Shown here: in pieces, positions 46,903 through 55,951 of the stretch | Layout: every line of letters starts with the position of its first letter | How positions within the stretch are numbered: the stretch's first letter is position 1 | DNA from: Sedimentitalea todarodis | GTDB lineage: Bacteria; Pseudomonadota; Alphaproteobacteria; Rhodobacterales; Rhodobacteraceae | Reading direction: 5' to 3' | Length of the DNA: 64,000 nucleotides | NCBI RefSeq assembly: GCF_032595355.1 | Contig: NZ_JASMWN010000014.1 | Location: 62,001 to 126,000 of the forward strand | Notes under the pieces: model-generated | Databases searched by the model: none | Seen by the model: the letters and a program-made list of their open reading frames with translations, nothing else | What the model was told of the DNA's origin: nothing | Program-made: the position numbers and the translations under genes

Positions 46903-47271
46903 TCACCCGAACACCGCAAACCCTTCGGACACTCGCTGCAGAATGGCAACGAGGCTTAGTACCGAGACAATCGCTGCGGCAGATGCGGCGACAAGCAGCC
47001 AAGCCGCCAGCACTCTTACCCCATCTTGCAAACCTGCTGTAGACACACGACGTCCAAGGCGCATTTCCTCTGCGTCGATCCTGCGGATTGCGCGCGCAAG
47101 TCCCAGAAGAACAACAACGGCCGCGATATAGGCGATACCAACGACGAAGCTGATGACGATGGCTTGGCCGTTCCCTCGGCCGAGCGCACTGCCGATAATC
47201 AGCAAGGCATCCGCCAGACATAGCCCGGCACCAAGCCTGCATACCATTGTCAGCAAGGCCATCATGGACAT
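46903..47271 (-). CDS. Small polytopic membrane protein
   Basis: The 122-aa chain has about four hydrophobic segments (near 5-27, 36-58, 88-108 and a final VAILQRV end) and a charged loop RAIRRIDAEEMRLGRRV, where an integral membrane DUF2975-like pattern may be guessed. There is no firm family match. It stands alone on the minus strand between the DUF1624 gene and a lipoprotein gene. Confidence 0.5.
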   Translation of the reverse strand: MSMMALLTMVCRLGAGLCLADALLIIGSALGRGNGQAIVISFVVGIAYIAAVVVLLGLARAIRRIDAEEMRLGRRVSTAGLQDGVRVLAAWLLVAASAAAIVSVLSLVAILQRVSEGFAVFG

Positions 47272-47384
47272 TGAACGTGATACTCAGACGCTGGTTCTTG
47301 GTGCATGGACATGCTCACACGGCGCGTGGTTTGGCATTCACCGCCAATCTGAAAAGACCGGCGGTGAACTGAAGACGCAATTCG

Positions 47385-47720
47385 TCAGAGCGTGCCTTCG
47401 CTACCAGTGTACATCACCCCGGCCACCTTGCCCGATGGGCTCGACTGGCAGGACCAGGGCGCATCCGCTCCCGCCACCGTGGCTCGAACCCCGACACCGG
47501 CTTCGGCCTCGACGACGTCGAAGACTGCGACATCGGACTCCGACAGGCCCGTTTCCCGCGCGATGGCGGCGCGACAGGCGCGGGCGGCGGTGGAGTTCAG
47601 ATCCCCGCCAGTAACGGGCGGCGTGACAGTGTCGGTGGATCCAGTGCCGGTGGATTCGACGCAGCCGGCCAGCAGCATCGAAGCCAAGATGGTCGCCGGG
47701 GCAATAAACCTGTAAGACAT
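47385..47720 (-). CDS. Small lipoprotein
   Basis: A lipoprotein signal (ATILASMLLAGCVES) gives a lipidated Cys at 20. A short Thr/Gly linker leads to a compact domain with Cys in ARACRAAIARETGLSES and APWSCQSSPSG, probably a disulfide. It is the last gene in a run of envelope genes on this strand. It shares the signal and linker style of the lipoprotein at 48976-49314. Confidence 0.7.
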   Translation of the reverse strand: MSYRFIAPATILASMLLAGCVESTGTGSTDTVTPPVTGGDLNSTAARACRAAIARETGLSESDVAVFDVVEAEAGVGVRATVAGADAPWSCQSSPSGKVAGVMYTGSEGTL

Positions 47721-47781
47721 TGATTTTCTCCTGTTTAAGTTATGGAACTCGGTCTGGCGTGCTTCCGCACGTTCAGGTCAT

Positions 47782-48879
47782 TCAACCACGATCGTCGTAG
47801 GGCGATACCGGGTCGATATGGTCGCCGCGGCTCTTTGGCCAGGGCGAGGTGAGGTTTTCTCCGGCCATGATGACGAAGTCCCGGCCTGAGCGCCGGTCCG
47901 GTGTCGCCGCCAGGTCGGACACGATCATCGTCATGCCGGGATGCATCCTGGCCTTGATCGCAGCGTGGAAATCGTTCGGCGTCCGCAGCCGAGAGAGGAT
48001 GCCCGCCTCTGGCATGCCAAGGTTCTCGGCGCCCGGATCCGGATGGTGGGTCACCGCGTGCCAGACCAGGGAAGTGTTCCCGGGCGACGGCTGAACCAAC
48101 ATCATCACGTGTTCACCAAGCTCGGGCGAGCCTTCGATAGTCAGATCGGCCTCCAAGAGTTCCTTGCCGTCCTCGATCAGGACGATACGGCGGTCCGCGC
48201 CGGTCGCCAGAACGGTGGTCACCGGATATTCGGCGGCATGTCCCCAATCCGAGGGATGGGATTTTTCGTTCAGCGCCGCGACGGCTGCCGACATTTCCTC
48301 CTGAGTCGCGCCGCCGAGCACGAGGCCCGGGTGGACGAGTTCCCACGGGTCGCTCCGGGAGTTGGCAATAATGACCGGTGTGCCAATATGGGTGACGGTG
48401 AAGAGTTTCTCAGAGAACGCCAATGGCAGTCGCACGCAGCCGTGGCTCGCCGGGTATCCCGGCAGATTGCCGGCATGCAGTGCAATCCCGTCCCATGTGA
48501 GCCGGTTCATGTTCGGCATCGGGGCGTTGTTATAGGTCGAGGACCGGTGATCCTTGTCCTTTTGAAGGATGGTGAATACACCGGTCGGTGTCCCATGCCC
48601 CTTTTTCCCGGTCGAACATGTCGAGACAGCGATCCGGACGCCATTTCGGTAGACATGCACCTTCTGTTCCGGGATCGAAACCACGACGGCGACAGCACCG
48701 TCCGGCGAGCGATCGGGATGCCAGGTGAAGTCCCCGGGCAGCATGTTTTCGATATTGTAGACGATCTCTTCGGTCTCGTTCGCGACCAATGGGAGACCCG
48801 TTGCGATTCCCACTCCTGCGAGCCCCGCAAGGGTTTTGCGACGGCTCCACAGACCGTTCTTGTTCTTTCTGTTCGTCAT
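47782..48879 (-). CDS. L,D-transpeptidase (YkuD family)
   Basis: A possible Tat-type signal (SRRKTLAGLAGVGIA) precedes the YkuD domain with VSIPEQKVHVYRNG, GTPTGVFTILQK and the catalytic SHGCVRLP (H146, C148). These enzymes make 3-3 peptidoglycan cross-links or attach proteins to the wall in the periplasm. The 160-residue C-terminal extension with FHAAIKARMHPGMTMIVSDL looks like a second, partial transpeptidase-like domain. It sits with an M13 peptidase and SH3 protein in an envelope cluster. Confidence 0.87.
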   Translation of the reverse strand: MTNRKNKNGLWSRRKTLAGLAGVGIATGLPLVANETEEIVYNIENMLPGDFTWHPDRSPDGAVAVVVSIPEQKVHVYRNGVRIAVSTCSTGKKGHGTPTGVFTILQKDKDHRSSTYNNAPMPNMNRLTWDGIALHAGNLPGYPASHGCVRLPLAFSEKLFTVTHIGTPVIIANSRSDPWELVHPGLVLGGATQEEMSAAVAALNEKSHPSDWGHAAEYPVTTVLATGADRRIVLIEDGKELLEADLTIEGSPELGEHVMMLVQPSPGNTSLVWHAVTHHPDPGAENLGMPEAGILSRLRTPNDFHAAIKARMHPGMTMIVSDLAATPDRRSGRDFVIMAGENLTSPWPKSRGDHIDPVSPYDDRG

Positions 48880-48975
48880 TTCTTTCCTGCTCCGTTTCCC
48901 ACCGCCAGCCCAATCGAAAAGGCACGTGCGCTGACGCTCAACGCCCGAGGCCTTGTTTCGTTGAGCAACTCGCGG

Positions 48976-49314
48976 TCAGAACGTGATAGTGCCGCCGCCG
49001 ATCCCCACGCCGCCGAAGGTCACCCGAGCGGGCGTTCCAGCGCCGTCATAGCTCACCGTTGCGTTGCCACTCCTGTCGCCCGAGCAATCGAGCGCGCTCA
49101 TCTCTGTTCCGCCCGGAGTCGGCTCGTCATAGACCGCCGTGCAAACTCCATCTCCGGGGTTCAGGACAAGTGTGTACCCTCCATCGTTCCGCGTATTGAT
49201 GGACGCAGATGACGTGCCGCCTGAGGTGCTGTTCCCCGAGCCATAGCTGCCTTCTGTTTCCACGCATCCTGCAGCAAGCGCCAGGATCGGCAATACAAGC
49301 AGAGTCTTTTTCAT
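48976..49314 (-). CDS. Lipoprotein with Gly-rich beta domain
   Basis: MKKTLLVLPILALAAGCVET gives a lipidated Cys at 17. A Ser/Gly/Thr linker follows, then a beta-rich domain with Cys in DGVCTAVYDEP and ALDCSGDR, ending GVGIGGGTITF. An upstream in-frame Met would add 50 residues without signal character, so 49314 is chosen. It lies 113 bp from the M13 peptidase gene. No family is recognised. Confidence 0.65.
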   Translation of the reverse strand: MKKTLLVLPILALAAGCVETEGSYGSGNSTSGGTSSASINTRNDGGYTLVLNPGDGVCTAVYDEPTPGGTEMSALDCSGDRSGNATVSYDGAGTPARVTFGGVGIGGGTITF

Positions 49315-49427
49315 CTTGGTCTCCTTCCTCGGGTATTTCGGGTCCCGAACGCGCCATCGAGGAACACGGCACGCGGGAGATCGACGACGGCACCGGAGGC
49401 TTTTGCCAACACTTGGGCGCTGAATTG

Positions 49428-51494
49428 CTACCATGCATGGACCCGCTTCTCGGGCGGCAGCCACATCGGGTCGCCTTCCTCGATGCCGAAGGCTTCATAA
49501 AAAACGTCGAAGTGCTGCAAAGGCGCGGTTGTTCGGTAGATGTTGGGCGGATGGTTGGCGCTGCTGGCGTAATTGACCAGAGACGCTTCCGTCGCATTCT
49601 CGGCCCAGAGCTGCGCCCATCCTATGAAGCAGCGTTGCGCCTGTGTGAATCCGTCGATCTCGACGTCTTCCTCGGGATGATCAGCGAGGTAGTCCATCAA
49701 AGCCGAGTAGCCGAGCTTGATGCCCCCCACATCCGCCATGTTTTCGGTCACCCACAACGCGCCGTTGCCGGTATGACCCTCGACGAGTTCGGTGTTTTCG
49801 GTTTGATCGACCAACTTTTTCGCCTCGGCGACGAAAGCCTGGGTATCCTCCTCGGTCCACCAGTTGCGCAGGTTTCCATTGGCGTCGAACTGTCGGCCGG
49901 CCGTGTCGAAACCATGGGTAGCTTCGTGCCCGATGATGCCGCCGAAGCGGCAGAATCGAATCGCCGGGTCCGCGTCAGGTTCGAATGCCGGCGGCTGCGA
50001 GATCGCCGCAGTAACCCGGAACCCGTTGAGCGCAAACACGTAGGCTGCGTTCAAGGCCACGGGAAGCGTGCTCGATTTGTTGAAATCGTCATTCTCGACC
50101 GGCCCGCCATACCTGGCCAATTCGCGACCGACGCCGAACGCGGTGACCGCCAGCAGGTTGGCGACAGGATCATCCGGAACGATCTCGACAGAGGAATAGT
50201 CGATCCACTGTTCGGGATAGCCGACCTTGTTTTCGAACGCCTGGAGCTTCTCCAGCGCCGCCGCCTTGGTGTCTTCGGTCAGCCAGTCGCGTGTCGGGAT
50301 GCGCTTCTCGAAAGCCGCGACGATATAATCAATCAGTTCAAGCGTCTTGTCTCGGGTCTCTTGCTCGTAATAGGCGTCGACGTAGAGTTGGCTAAGTGGA
50401 TGCCCAAGTGTTCCCTGGAGCCGCTCCAGCGCACGCTCGTCCCGAGGGCGCAGCACCGGGACACCTTCAAACACTTCCCGTCGCGCCCGGATCGGTTCCT
50501 CGAAATCGGTCGACAACACGCTGGCGAACCCGTCGATCAGACGGAATTTCGCATAGTCTTTGAAGTCCTGCAGTGGACGCTCCTCCAGCATCTTCGACAG
50601 GGCGATCAGGTAATCCGGCTGCGTCACGATAATCTCTTCGGGCAGATCCAGCCCCAGTTCTTCCAGGTAGATCGGAATGTCGAAATTCGGGATCAGGGCC
50701 TGCGTCTCCTCGACCGACATCCGGTTGTTCAGCTTCTGGAAATCGAGCTTCTCGGCGTCGCTCAGCTGTGCAGCGTCGAACGCGGTCTCCAGCTCAAGCA
50801 CGAGACCGGTGACGCGTTTTGCCTCGGCCGGATCGTACCCCGCGATGGTCAGCAGATCGTTGACATATTTCCGATAGGCAGCACGGCGCGGCGAACCATC
50901 TTCTGAAGCGTAGACGTCGCGCGCCTCGATCCCAGTGCCGCCCGGGCCGGAATAGATGGCGTATCGCGTGCTGTCCGCCAGATCGGCCTGTGGAGAAAAG
51001 CCCGCGAACAACGAAAGCCCGTCAAATCTCAACGCATGGGCCGAATAGCGTCCAAGCTCCTCCAGAGAGTCGATGGCCGCGATGCGGTCGAACTCCTCCT
51101 GCAACGGCGCCATGCCATTCGCGTTGCGGCGATCCACATCCATGTAGGCGGTGTAGAAATCTCCGACGAGTTGCGTCGGGCTGCCCTTAGGTGCATCCGC
51201 CGCCTCTTCTGCGGCGTTCACCACAACCGCCTTGACCTGATCGGTTATCCGCTGAAGCTGGATCGAGACGAAACTGTAGGAGGCCTTGTCGGCGGGACGC
51301 TCAACGCGATCAAGCCATCCGCCGGCAGCAAAGCGATAGAAGTCCTCCTTTGGATCGGCGCTCAGGTCCATGTTGTCGACCGAGAATAGCAAGTCATCCG
51401 CCGTCAGCGGCGGGAGGTCCTGCGCCTGTACGCCGGCAGCAAAACAAATCGCTATCGCTGCGGTACCGAGAAGCCTCGATGTTTTCGATTTCAT
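49428..51494 (-). CDS. M13-family zinc endopeptidase (PepO/neprilysin-like)
   Basis: A signal peptide to about residue 24 is followed by a 660-aa neprilysin-like peptidase. The zinc site is HEATH (H523, E524, H527) with the third ligand E584 in ENMADVGG. The substrate-binding NAAYVFALNGFR and the C-terminal VHAW are typical of M13. It cleaves short peptides in the periplasm. It is the largest gene of the envelope cluster. Confidence 0.93.
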   Translation of the reverse strand: MKSKTSRLLGTAAIAICFAAGVQAQDLPPLTADDLLFSVDNMDLSADPKEDFYRFAAGGWLDRVERPADKASYSFVSIQLQRITDQVKAVVVNAAEEAADAPKGSPTQLVGDFYTAYMDVDRRNANGMAPLQEEFDRIAAIDSLEELGRYSAHALRFDGLSLFAGFSPQADLADSTRYAIYSGPGGTGIEARDVYASEDGSPRRAAYRKYVNDLLTIAGYDPAEAKRVTGLVLELETAFDAAQLSDAEKLDFQKLNNRMSVEETQALIPNFDIPIYLEELGLDLPEEIIVTQPDYLIALSKMLEERPLQDFKDYAKFRLIDGFASVLSTDFEEPIRARREVFEGVPVLRPRDERALERLQGTLGHPLSQLYVDAYYEQETRDKTLELIDYIVAAFEKRIPTRDWLTEDTKAAALEKLQAFENKVGYPEQWIDYSSVEIVPDDPVANLLAVTAFGVGRELARYGGPVENDDFNKSSTLPVALNAAYVFALNGFRVTAAISQPPAFEPDADPAIRFCRFGGIIGHEATHGFDTAGRQFDANGNLRNWWTEEDTQAFVAEAKKLVDQTENTELVEGHTGNGALWVTENMADVGGIKLGYSALMDYLADHPEEDVEIDGFTQAQRCFIGWAQLWAENATEASLVNYASSANHPPNIYRTTAPLQHFDVFYEAFGIEEGDPMWLPPEKRVHAW

Positions 51495-51847
51495 CCGGCG
51501 TTCCTTTCCTTGAGCGGCGTTGTATCAGGCGTTGAATGTCGTAGCGGCGAAATCGAAACCACCCTTCGGAACAACATTACGAAGGAAGGCTTGGAGCGAA
51601 ACGGCGGGGTTTCGGCTGTGCGTCACGCCAGATTAAATCTCCGCGAGGCTGCCGACTATCCTGATTGCGCACTGGCTTATCCAATTGAGGCCGCTTTCAC
51701 CCTCGATTGTCGGCCTTTTCGCGCGCCTTGTGGCCATCCATCGCCGCTCACCTTGGGAATGGCCTGCACCTCCATGCGTCCAAGCAACATGGAGGTGCAG
51801 GAGGACGACCAGCACGAGGGGCATCTGGCCGGCTTTCAAAACACTGC

Positions 51848-53032
51848 CTACCGAAGCTGCTCAACCCTGGCGTCGGAGGCCGCGAGTTGCTCTGCGGTGC
51901 AGACGCTGCCCGCCTGCAGACGGCTCTTGTTCGGTGCATAGAGCACGGTGCATCCGCCGTCCCAGAGAGCCTCGACCTCGCCCGATGAGCGGATGTAGAG
52001 GTCCGGTGAAACTGCACTCCCGGTAGGGATGTGGAGACCAGCGCCCGATGATGCCGGCGCGCTGCTTTCGCGCAGGTAACGGCCCGACACCCATCCGTCA
52101 TAGTTTCCGTCCGGGGTCGCGACATGGCACCAGCGGGAGGGCCCGGTTCCCTTGCAGCCAAGGTTTCTTAGAGCCGCGCCGTTGGGCGCACGAGCGACGA
52201 TCGAATAGCGCGTCGACGGGCCGGTCCTCATGTTGAGATAGTCGTCGGAGGCCACGTCCGTGACTTGCCAGAAATCTGGGCCACCCGCGTTACCATCCGC
52301 GAAATCGGGGGCAGACACCCCGCCAGAGGCCGAGGCAGAAGGAGCGCCGGATTCCTGCAGGAACCGGCCGGCCACCCATCCCGATACAGCACCGTTGCCC
52401 GAAGCGATGTGGCACCACCGGGATTGGCCCGAGCCTTGGCATCCGAGGTTTCGGAACACCTGCCCGTTGACGACCCGGGCAATCACCGGATTTGTGGTGC
52501 CCGGACCGGAGCGCACATTCAGATGATCCCCGGCAGAGACCCCGGAAACCTGCCAGAAGTTCGGACCGCCCGCCCCGCCATCGGCAAAGTCATTTGACGG
52601 CGACGAAGCGCCAGCGCCGCCGATATGGACAGAAATCGTAAAATCCGCCGTCTCGCCACGCCGCGCGGCCGAACGCATGAGATACACCCGGATCACCCAG
52701 TCGCCGCTTTCGGGCAGGGTCCCGTCGAAATGGCCGCCGTCGATATTGCCGATAAAGATTGCCTCGGGCGAGCCAGAGGGCATGACATTGAAGTAGGCGC
52801 TGGCATTGCTGGTGGACATATCGACAACCATCCGTTGACCCGAGCGTGCATCGAGCACGTAGTCCACGATGTTGTCTCCCTGCAAACGCCCCTGGAGCAC
52901 TGATCCCGAAGTGCCTGCAGCGAAGGATATTCGTTCGGTCCTTGTGCCTTGGGCCGATGATGCATCCACGACGCCGACAACGAAAACCGTGACGAGCGCG
53001 GCGATCATGGGAAGGACCTTGAAATAGGACAT
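51848..53032 (-). CDS. Exported protein with two SH3b domains
   Basis: The ATG at 53032 gives a signal peptide (MSYFKVLPMIAALVTVFVVG). The first 150 residues resemble an inhibitor- or pre-peptidase-like beta domain (YVLDARSGQRMVVDMSTSNA, ESGDWVIRVYLMRS). Two SH3b repeats follow, each with the pattern FWQVxxVxxxDxLNxRxGPxT and GCxGxGxSRWCHxA, joined by a Ser-rich linker. A short Cys-containing C-terminal domain ends the protein. SH3b repeats usually bind peptidoglycan. A variant start at 53041 gives three more residues. Confidence 0.8.
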   Translation of the reverse strand: MSYFKVLPMIAALVTVFVVGVVDASSAQGTRTERISFAAGTSGSVLQGRLQGDNIVDYVLDARSGQRMVVDMSTSNASAYFNVMPSGSPEAIFIGNIDGGHFDGTLPESGDWVIRVYLMRSAARRGETADFTISVHIGGAGASSPSNDFADGGAGGPNFWQVSGVSAGDHLNVRSGPGTTNPVIARVVNGQVFRNLGCQGSGQSRWCHIASGNGAVSGWVAGRFLQESGAPSASASGGVSAPDFADGNAGGPDFWQVTDVASDDYLNMRTGPSTRYSIVARAPNGAALRNLGCKGTGPSRWCHVATPDGNYDGWVSGRYLRESSAPASSGAGLHIPTGSAVSPDLYIRSSGEVEALWDGGCTVLYAPNKSRLQAGSVCTAEQLAASDARVEQLR

Positions 53033-53188
53033 GGTGAACATTTCCTTTCCCTGCAATGTCACGCGGCACAGCTTGTAGATTGACCGGTTTGCGGCTGGCC
53101 CGATTTCCCGAAGTTCCGATTCCGTCCGCGCTGTCGCCACGACGCTACAGAAGCTCGAGCGGGCCCGTCTATCCGCTTTACGCCCGGA

Positions 53189-54133
53189 CTATCCGCCGTA
53201 GGGCGTCCTTGGCTTGATCGAAGACGACACCCGGTCAAGTGTTTCGGATGGCAGTTCACCAAAGCGATCGCGATAGGCAGAGCTTGACCGTCCAAGGTGG
53301 AAGAGGCCCGAATCGAGGGCCGCAGACGTCACGGAAATATCGGGGCCGCCTTTTTCGAGTTGACGACGCATAGCATCGAGCCGCACCCTCGCCAGGTAGC
53401 TACGAACGGTCATGCCGCGTCTGGTCCGGAAGCTTCTCTGCAGGGCCTTCATCGACACTTCGAGCGCTTGGGCAACATGGGCCACAGTTATGGCCTCGCT
53501 GAAATTTTCGTCGATATAGTGTTGCGCAGATCGCGCCAGGAACTCGGAGCGGTGGCTGGACAACGCGTTCGCTTCGGAAGCATTCTCGGATGTGAGCGTT
53601 TCGACAAGAGCATCCTCGACAAGCGCTTCGTGCAGGAGGATGGTTCGGTCCGAAACAAGTTCGGGGTCGGAAAGATACGCAAAGGAAAACCGCAGAAGTT
53701 CGCACAGCTTCAGCCGCTTGGGATCCGGCGAGCGATAGAGGGCGTCCTCTGGAAGCCCAAAAGGCCAATTGGCCGGAGAGAGAATGGTATAGCTTTCGTA
53801 GATGTCGCTCGCCGCATCCCTGCTGAGGCGGCTCTGACGCTCCGATGGTCCGAGTGCAACCATGTCGCCAGGCGAAACTGAAAATTGGCGACTGCCCACC
53901 TGCACGTCCGCATGTCCGCGCTGTGGCAAGGTCACGGCGGTACGATCCGTCTCCACGAAGGAAGCCGAGTGACCCGTCGAAACAACGGACACGACCTTAA
54001 AACCTTTCGGTCCCGGAGCGAGAATCCGATGCATGAGCCGTCCCTCGGTGCCAACGAATTCGAAGTCGTTCGTCAGTGAAAAGAGCGACGGCGAAACATT
54101 CCCATCCCGTTGGCTGTACTCCAGTGTTTCCAT
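53189..54133 (-). CDS. AraC-family transcriptional regulator
   Basis: The 314-aa protein has an N-terminal sensing domain (about 1-190) and a C-terminal AraC pair of helix-turn-helices: ITVAHVAQALEVSMKALQRS and VTSAALDSGLFHLGRSSSAY, with FGELPSETL after. The cupin-like fingerprint is weak in the sensor, as in AraC regulators of the PF14525 type. The METLEYS start at 54133 is preferred. It may regulate the envelope genes on the same strand (the SH3 gene follows 156 bp away). Confidence 0.85.
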   Translation of the reverse strand: METLEYSQRDGNVSPSLFSLTNDFEFVGTEGRLMHRILAPGPKGFKVVSVVSTGHSASFVETDRTAVTLPQRGHADVQVGSRQFSVSPGDMVALGPSERQSRLSRDAASDIYESYTILSPANWPFGLPEDALYRSPDPKRLKLCELLRFSFAYLSDPELVSDRTILLHEALVEDALVETLTSENASEANALSSHRSEFLARSAQHYIDENFSEAITVAHVAQALEVSMKALQRSFRTRRGMTVRSYLARVRLDAMRRQLEKGGPDISVTSAALDSGLFHLGRSSSAYRDRFGELPSETLDRVSSSIKPRTPYGG

Positions 54134-54523
54134 AAGCCTCTCATGCGATCGCAAGGCTTTCGGCCTTGACCCAAAGCGACCTTGATGACGTCCTATAGCC
54201 GCTTCGTTGGCTAGCATTGCATCTTTCGAGCGATCAGGGAACCGCAGAACTCCTCAGCCAGCAGTTTGGTAGTGGATTACAAGTCGATACATTGCGCAGA
54301 TGGTTTCAGAGGGGTTTAAGGGGCTTTGTCAGGTTGTTATGTAGCGACGTACAAAGATTCACCTACCGTTCAGGCACCCATTTCGGACGCATAGTTGTTC
54401 CACAGACTAAGGGCGCCAGCCCGAGATTGTTGGTAGGTATCCTGAACTGCCGAAAGACTGCGATGCAGCATCGCAGTAATCGGGATGCCAAGAAAGCGCG
54501 AATCCGGATGACATCACGACCTT
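54134..54523. other. Intergenic region with a 21-nt palindrome
   Basis: No gene is supported. A near-perfect dyad (10-bp arms ACTGCGATGC around one base) lies at 54457-54477. It could be an operator or a decayed recombination site. Confidence 0.4.
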
Positions 54524-54800
54524 TTATTCACCCGCCGGTCCGGACAAATCGCCGGGGCGCAACAGGTGTACCGCGTCGCGCAATTCCGTGGCCCGCTCCG
54601 ATCGACCGGAGAAAGCGACTCAAGCCTCTGCGGCGCGGCGCGCGAGCCGATCTCGTTACAAGGCATGGGGCACATCATCGTTTCTGAGCACAACATGCAG
54701 GTGGTTCAGCACAGCCCTTGACAAAAACGCCACATCTTCAAGGGTTTCCGCACGCGCGGAGGTGACCCAAGAAGGCATCCGGGGTATGGTCTCAGGGGCG
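54524..54800 (-). pseudogene. DUF1403-family gene remnant with two nonsense codons
   Basis: The minus strand reads MPSWVTSARAETLEDVAFLS, LNHLHVVLRNDDVPHAL, a TAA, RDRLARRAAEA, a TGA, then VAFSGRSERATELRDAVHLL and RPGDLSGPAGE to a stop. The frame stays the same across both internal stops, so these are point mutations. DUF1403 genes occur in rhodobacterial genomes. A shorter copy is at 44171-44253. Confidence 0.65.
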
Positions 54801-54962
54801 CGACTGAGGGATTGGCGGATATGGGTCATGCCCCAATACTACCTTACTGCAGCGCTTTCGGCCACAATATGATGTATAAACCGCCCCACCCTACCCTCCA
54901 ACATAATATCCAATAAGTTTGCATTATCGGACATCTAAAAATCGGCTCCGAAGCAAGTCTGT

Positions 54963-55264
54963 TGTCGTTTTAATTTCATGGGTGGACTCGCCCTAAATCA
55001 GCCCTCTCGCCTTCGAAGTTTCCACTCAATCGGTGGACCGGTCTCATGCTCAATCTGTGGACTCGGTAGCAGCGAAGGAAAATGGCAAACAAGAACAACG
55101 CACTCCGCATGGATGCGGCATCGACAACTCGACACTATCTTCTGAGCTGGTTCGACCGGCCAAGTTCTGGAATCCACCAATGAACCTAAAGTCCAAGAAT
55201 GAACCAAGAGCATGGTTTCAAGAATATCAGCGCGTTAGAGTCCAGCAATGAAGCAAGAACGACA
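54963..55264. repeat. 302-bp dyad repeat unit A, copy 1
   Basis: The unit begins TGTCGTTTTAATTTCATG and ends ATGAAGCAAGAACGACA, imperfect inverted ends of about 27 bp sharing TGTCGTT, TTCAT and TGGACTC. Inside are two more copies of the core on each side, forward at 55025-55040 and 55049-55065, reverse at 55169-55185 and 55189-55204. So each half carries three motifs, facing inward. The small ORFs inside are fortuitous. It is an exact copy of 55595-55896. Confidence 0.8.
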
Positions 55265-55268
55265 AGTC

Positions 55269-55569
55269 TGTCGCTTTGGTTTCATCGGTGGATTCGGACG
55301 AGATCAGCCTTTTCGTCGAGGAAGTTTCCACTCAATCGTGGACGGGACTCCTAACTCAATCGCTGGACTCGGTGCGACAGGGACATAATGTTCGTGAAAA
55401 CAACGAGCTTTGCATCCGTAAGAATAATCGGTTCAAAGCCATCCTCCAAGGAATCTCTGCAGACGAGACGCTCCAAATCCAACACTAAACCAATAACCCA
55501 GCGATCAAACAAGAAGGCGAAGGTCGTAAATTCAATAACTTAGAGTCCAGTAGTGAAACAAGAACGACA
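55269..55569. repeat. 301-bp dyad repeat unit B
   Basis: This unit has the same ends (TGTCGCTTTGGTTTCATC, and GTGAAACAAGAACGACA) and left inner motifs at 55331-55346 and 55355-55372. A diverged right inner motif is at 55476-55490. The middle differs from unit A. The 4-bp gap to unit A and the shared ends show they are diverged copies of one element. Confidence 0.75.
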
Positions 55570-55594
55570 TTCGATGTCACTCTGCTTTCTGTCG

Positions 55595-55896
55595 TGTCGT
55601 TTTAATTTCATGGGTGGACTCGCCCTAAATCAGCCCTCTCGCCTTCGAAGTTTCCACTCAATCGGTGGACCGGTCTCATGCTCAATCTGTGGACTCGGTA
55701 GCAGCGAAGGAAAATGGCAAACAAGAACAACGCACTCCGCATGGATGCGGCATCGACAACTCGACACTATCTTCTGAGCTGGTTCGACCGGCCAAGTTCT
55801 GGAATCCACCAATGAACCTAAAGTCCAAGAATGAACCAAGAGCATGGTTTCAAGAATATCAGCGCGTTAGAGTCCAGCAATGAAGCAAGAACGACA
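55595..55896. repeat. 302-bp dyad repeat unit A, copy 2
   Basis: Base-for-base identical to 54963-55264 at an offset of 632 bp. The identity is so complete that the A-B pair must have been duplicated very recently or be kept identical by gene conversion. A 25-bp spacer separates it from unit B. Confidence 0.85.
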
Positions 55897-55902
55897 ACAG
55901 TC

Positions 55903-55951
55903 TGTCGCTTTGGTTTCATCGGTGGATTCGGACGAAATCAGCCTTTTCGTC
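55903..55951. repeat. Truncated repeat unit B, copy 2
   Basis: The first 49 bp of unit B (TGTCGCTTTGGTTTCATC onward) recur with one mismatch and then the sequence diverges. The A-B duplication is thus cut off here. Confidence 0.75.

Noticed and set aside
49209..50906. 565-codon plus-strand frame
   Set aside because: Antisense to the M13 peptidase gene, whose zinc motifs are intact.
55033..55251. Identical 72-codon plus-strand frames in both A repeat units (also 55665-55883)
   Set aside because: Their identity only reflects the duplicated DNA. No ribosome-binding site, no family, and the frame covers the non-coding dyad motifs.
54963..55951. Possible CRISPR array
   Set aside because: Repeats occur in both orientations with unequal spacing, spacers are themselves repeated, and no cas gene is present.
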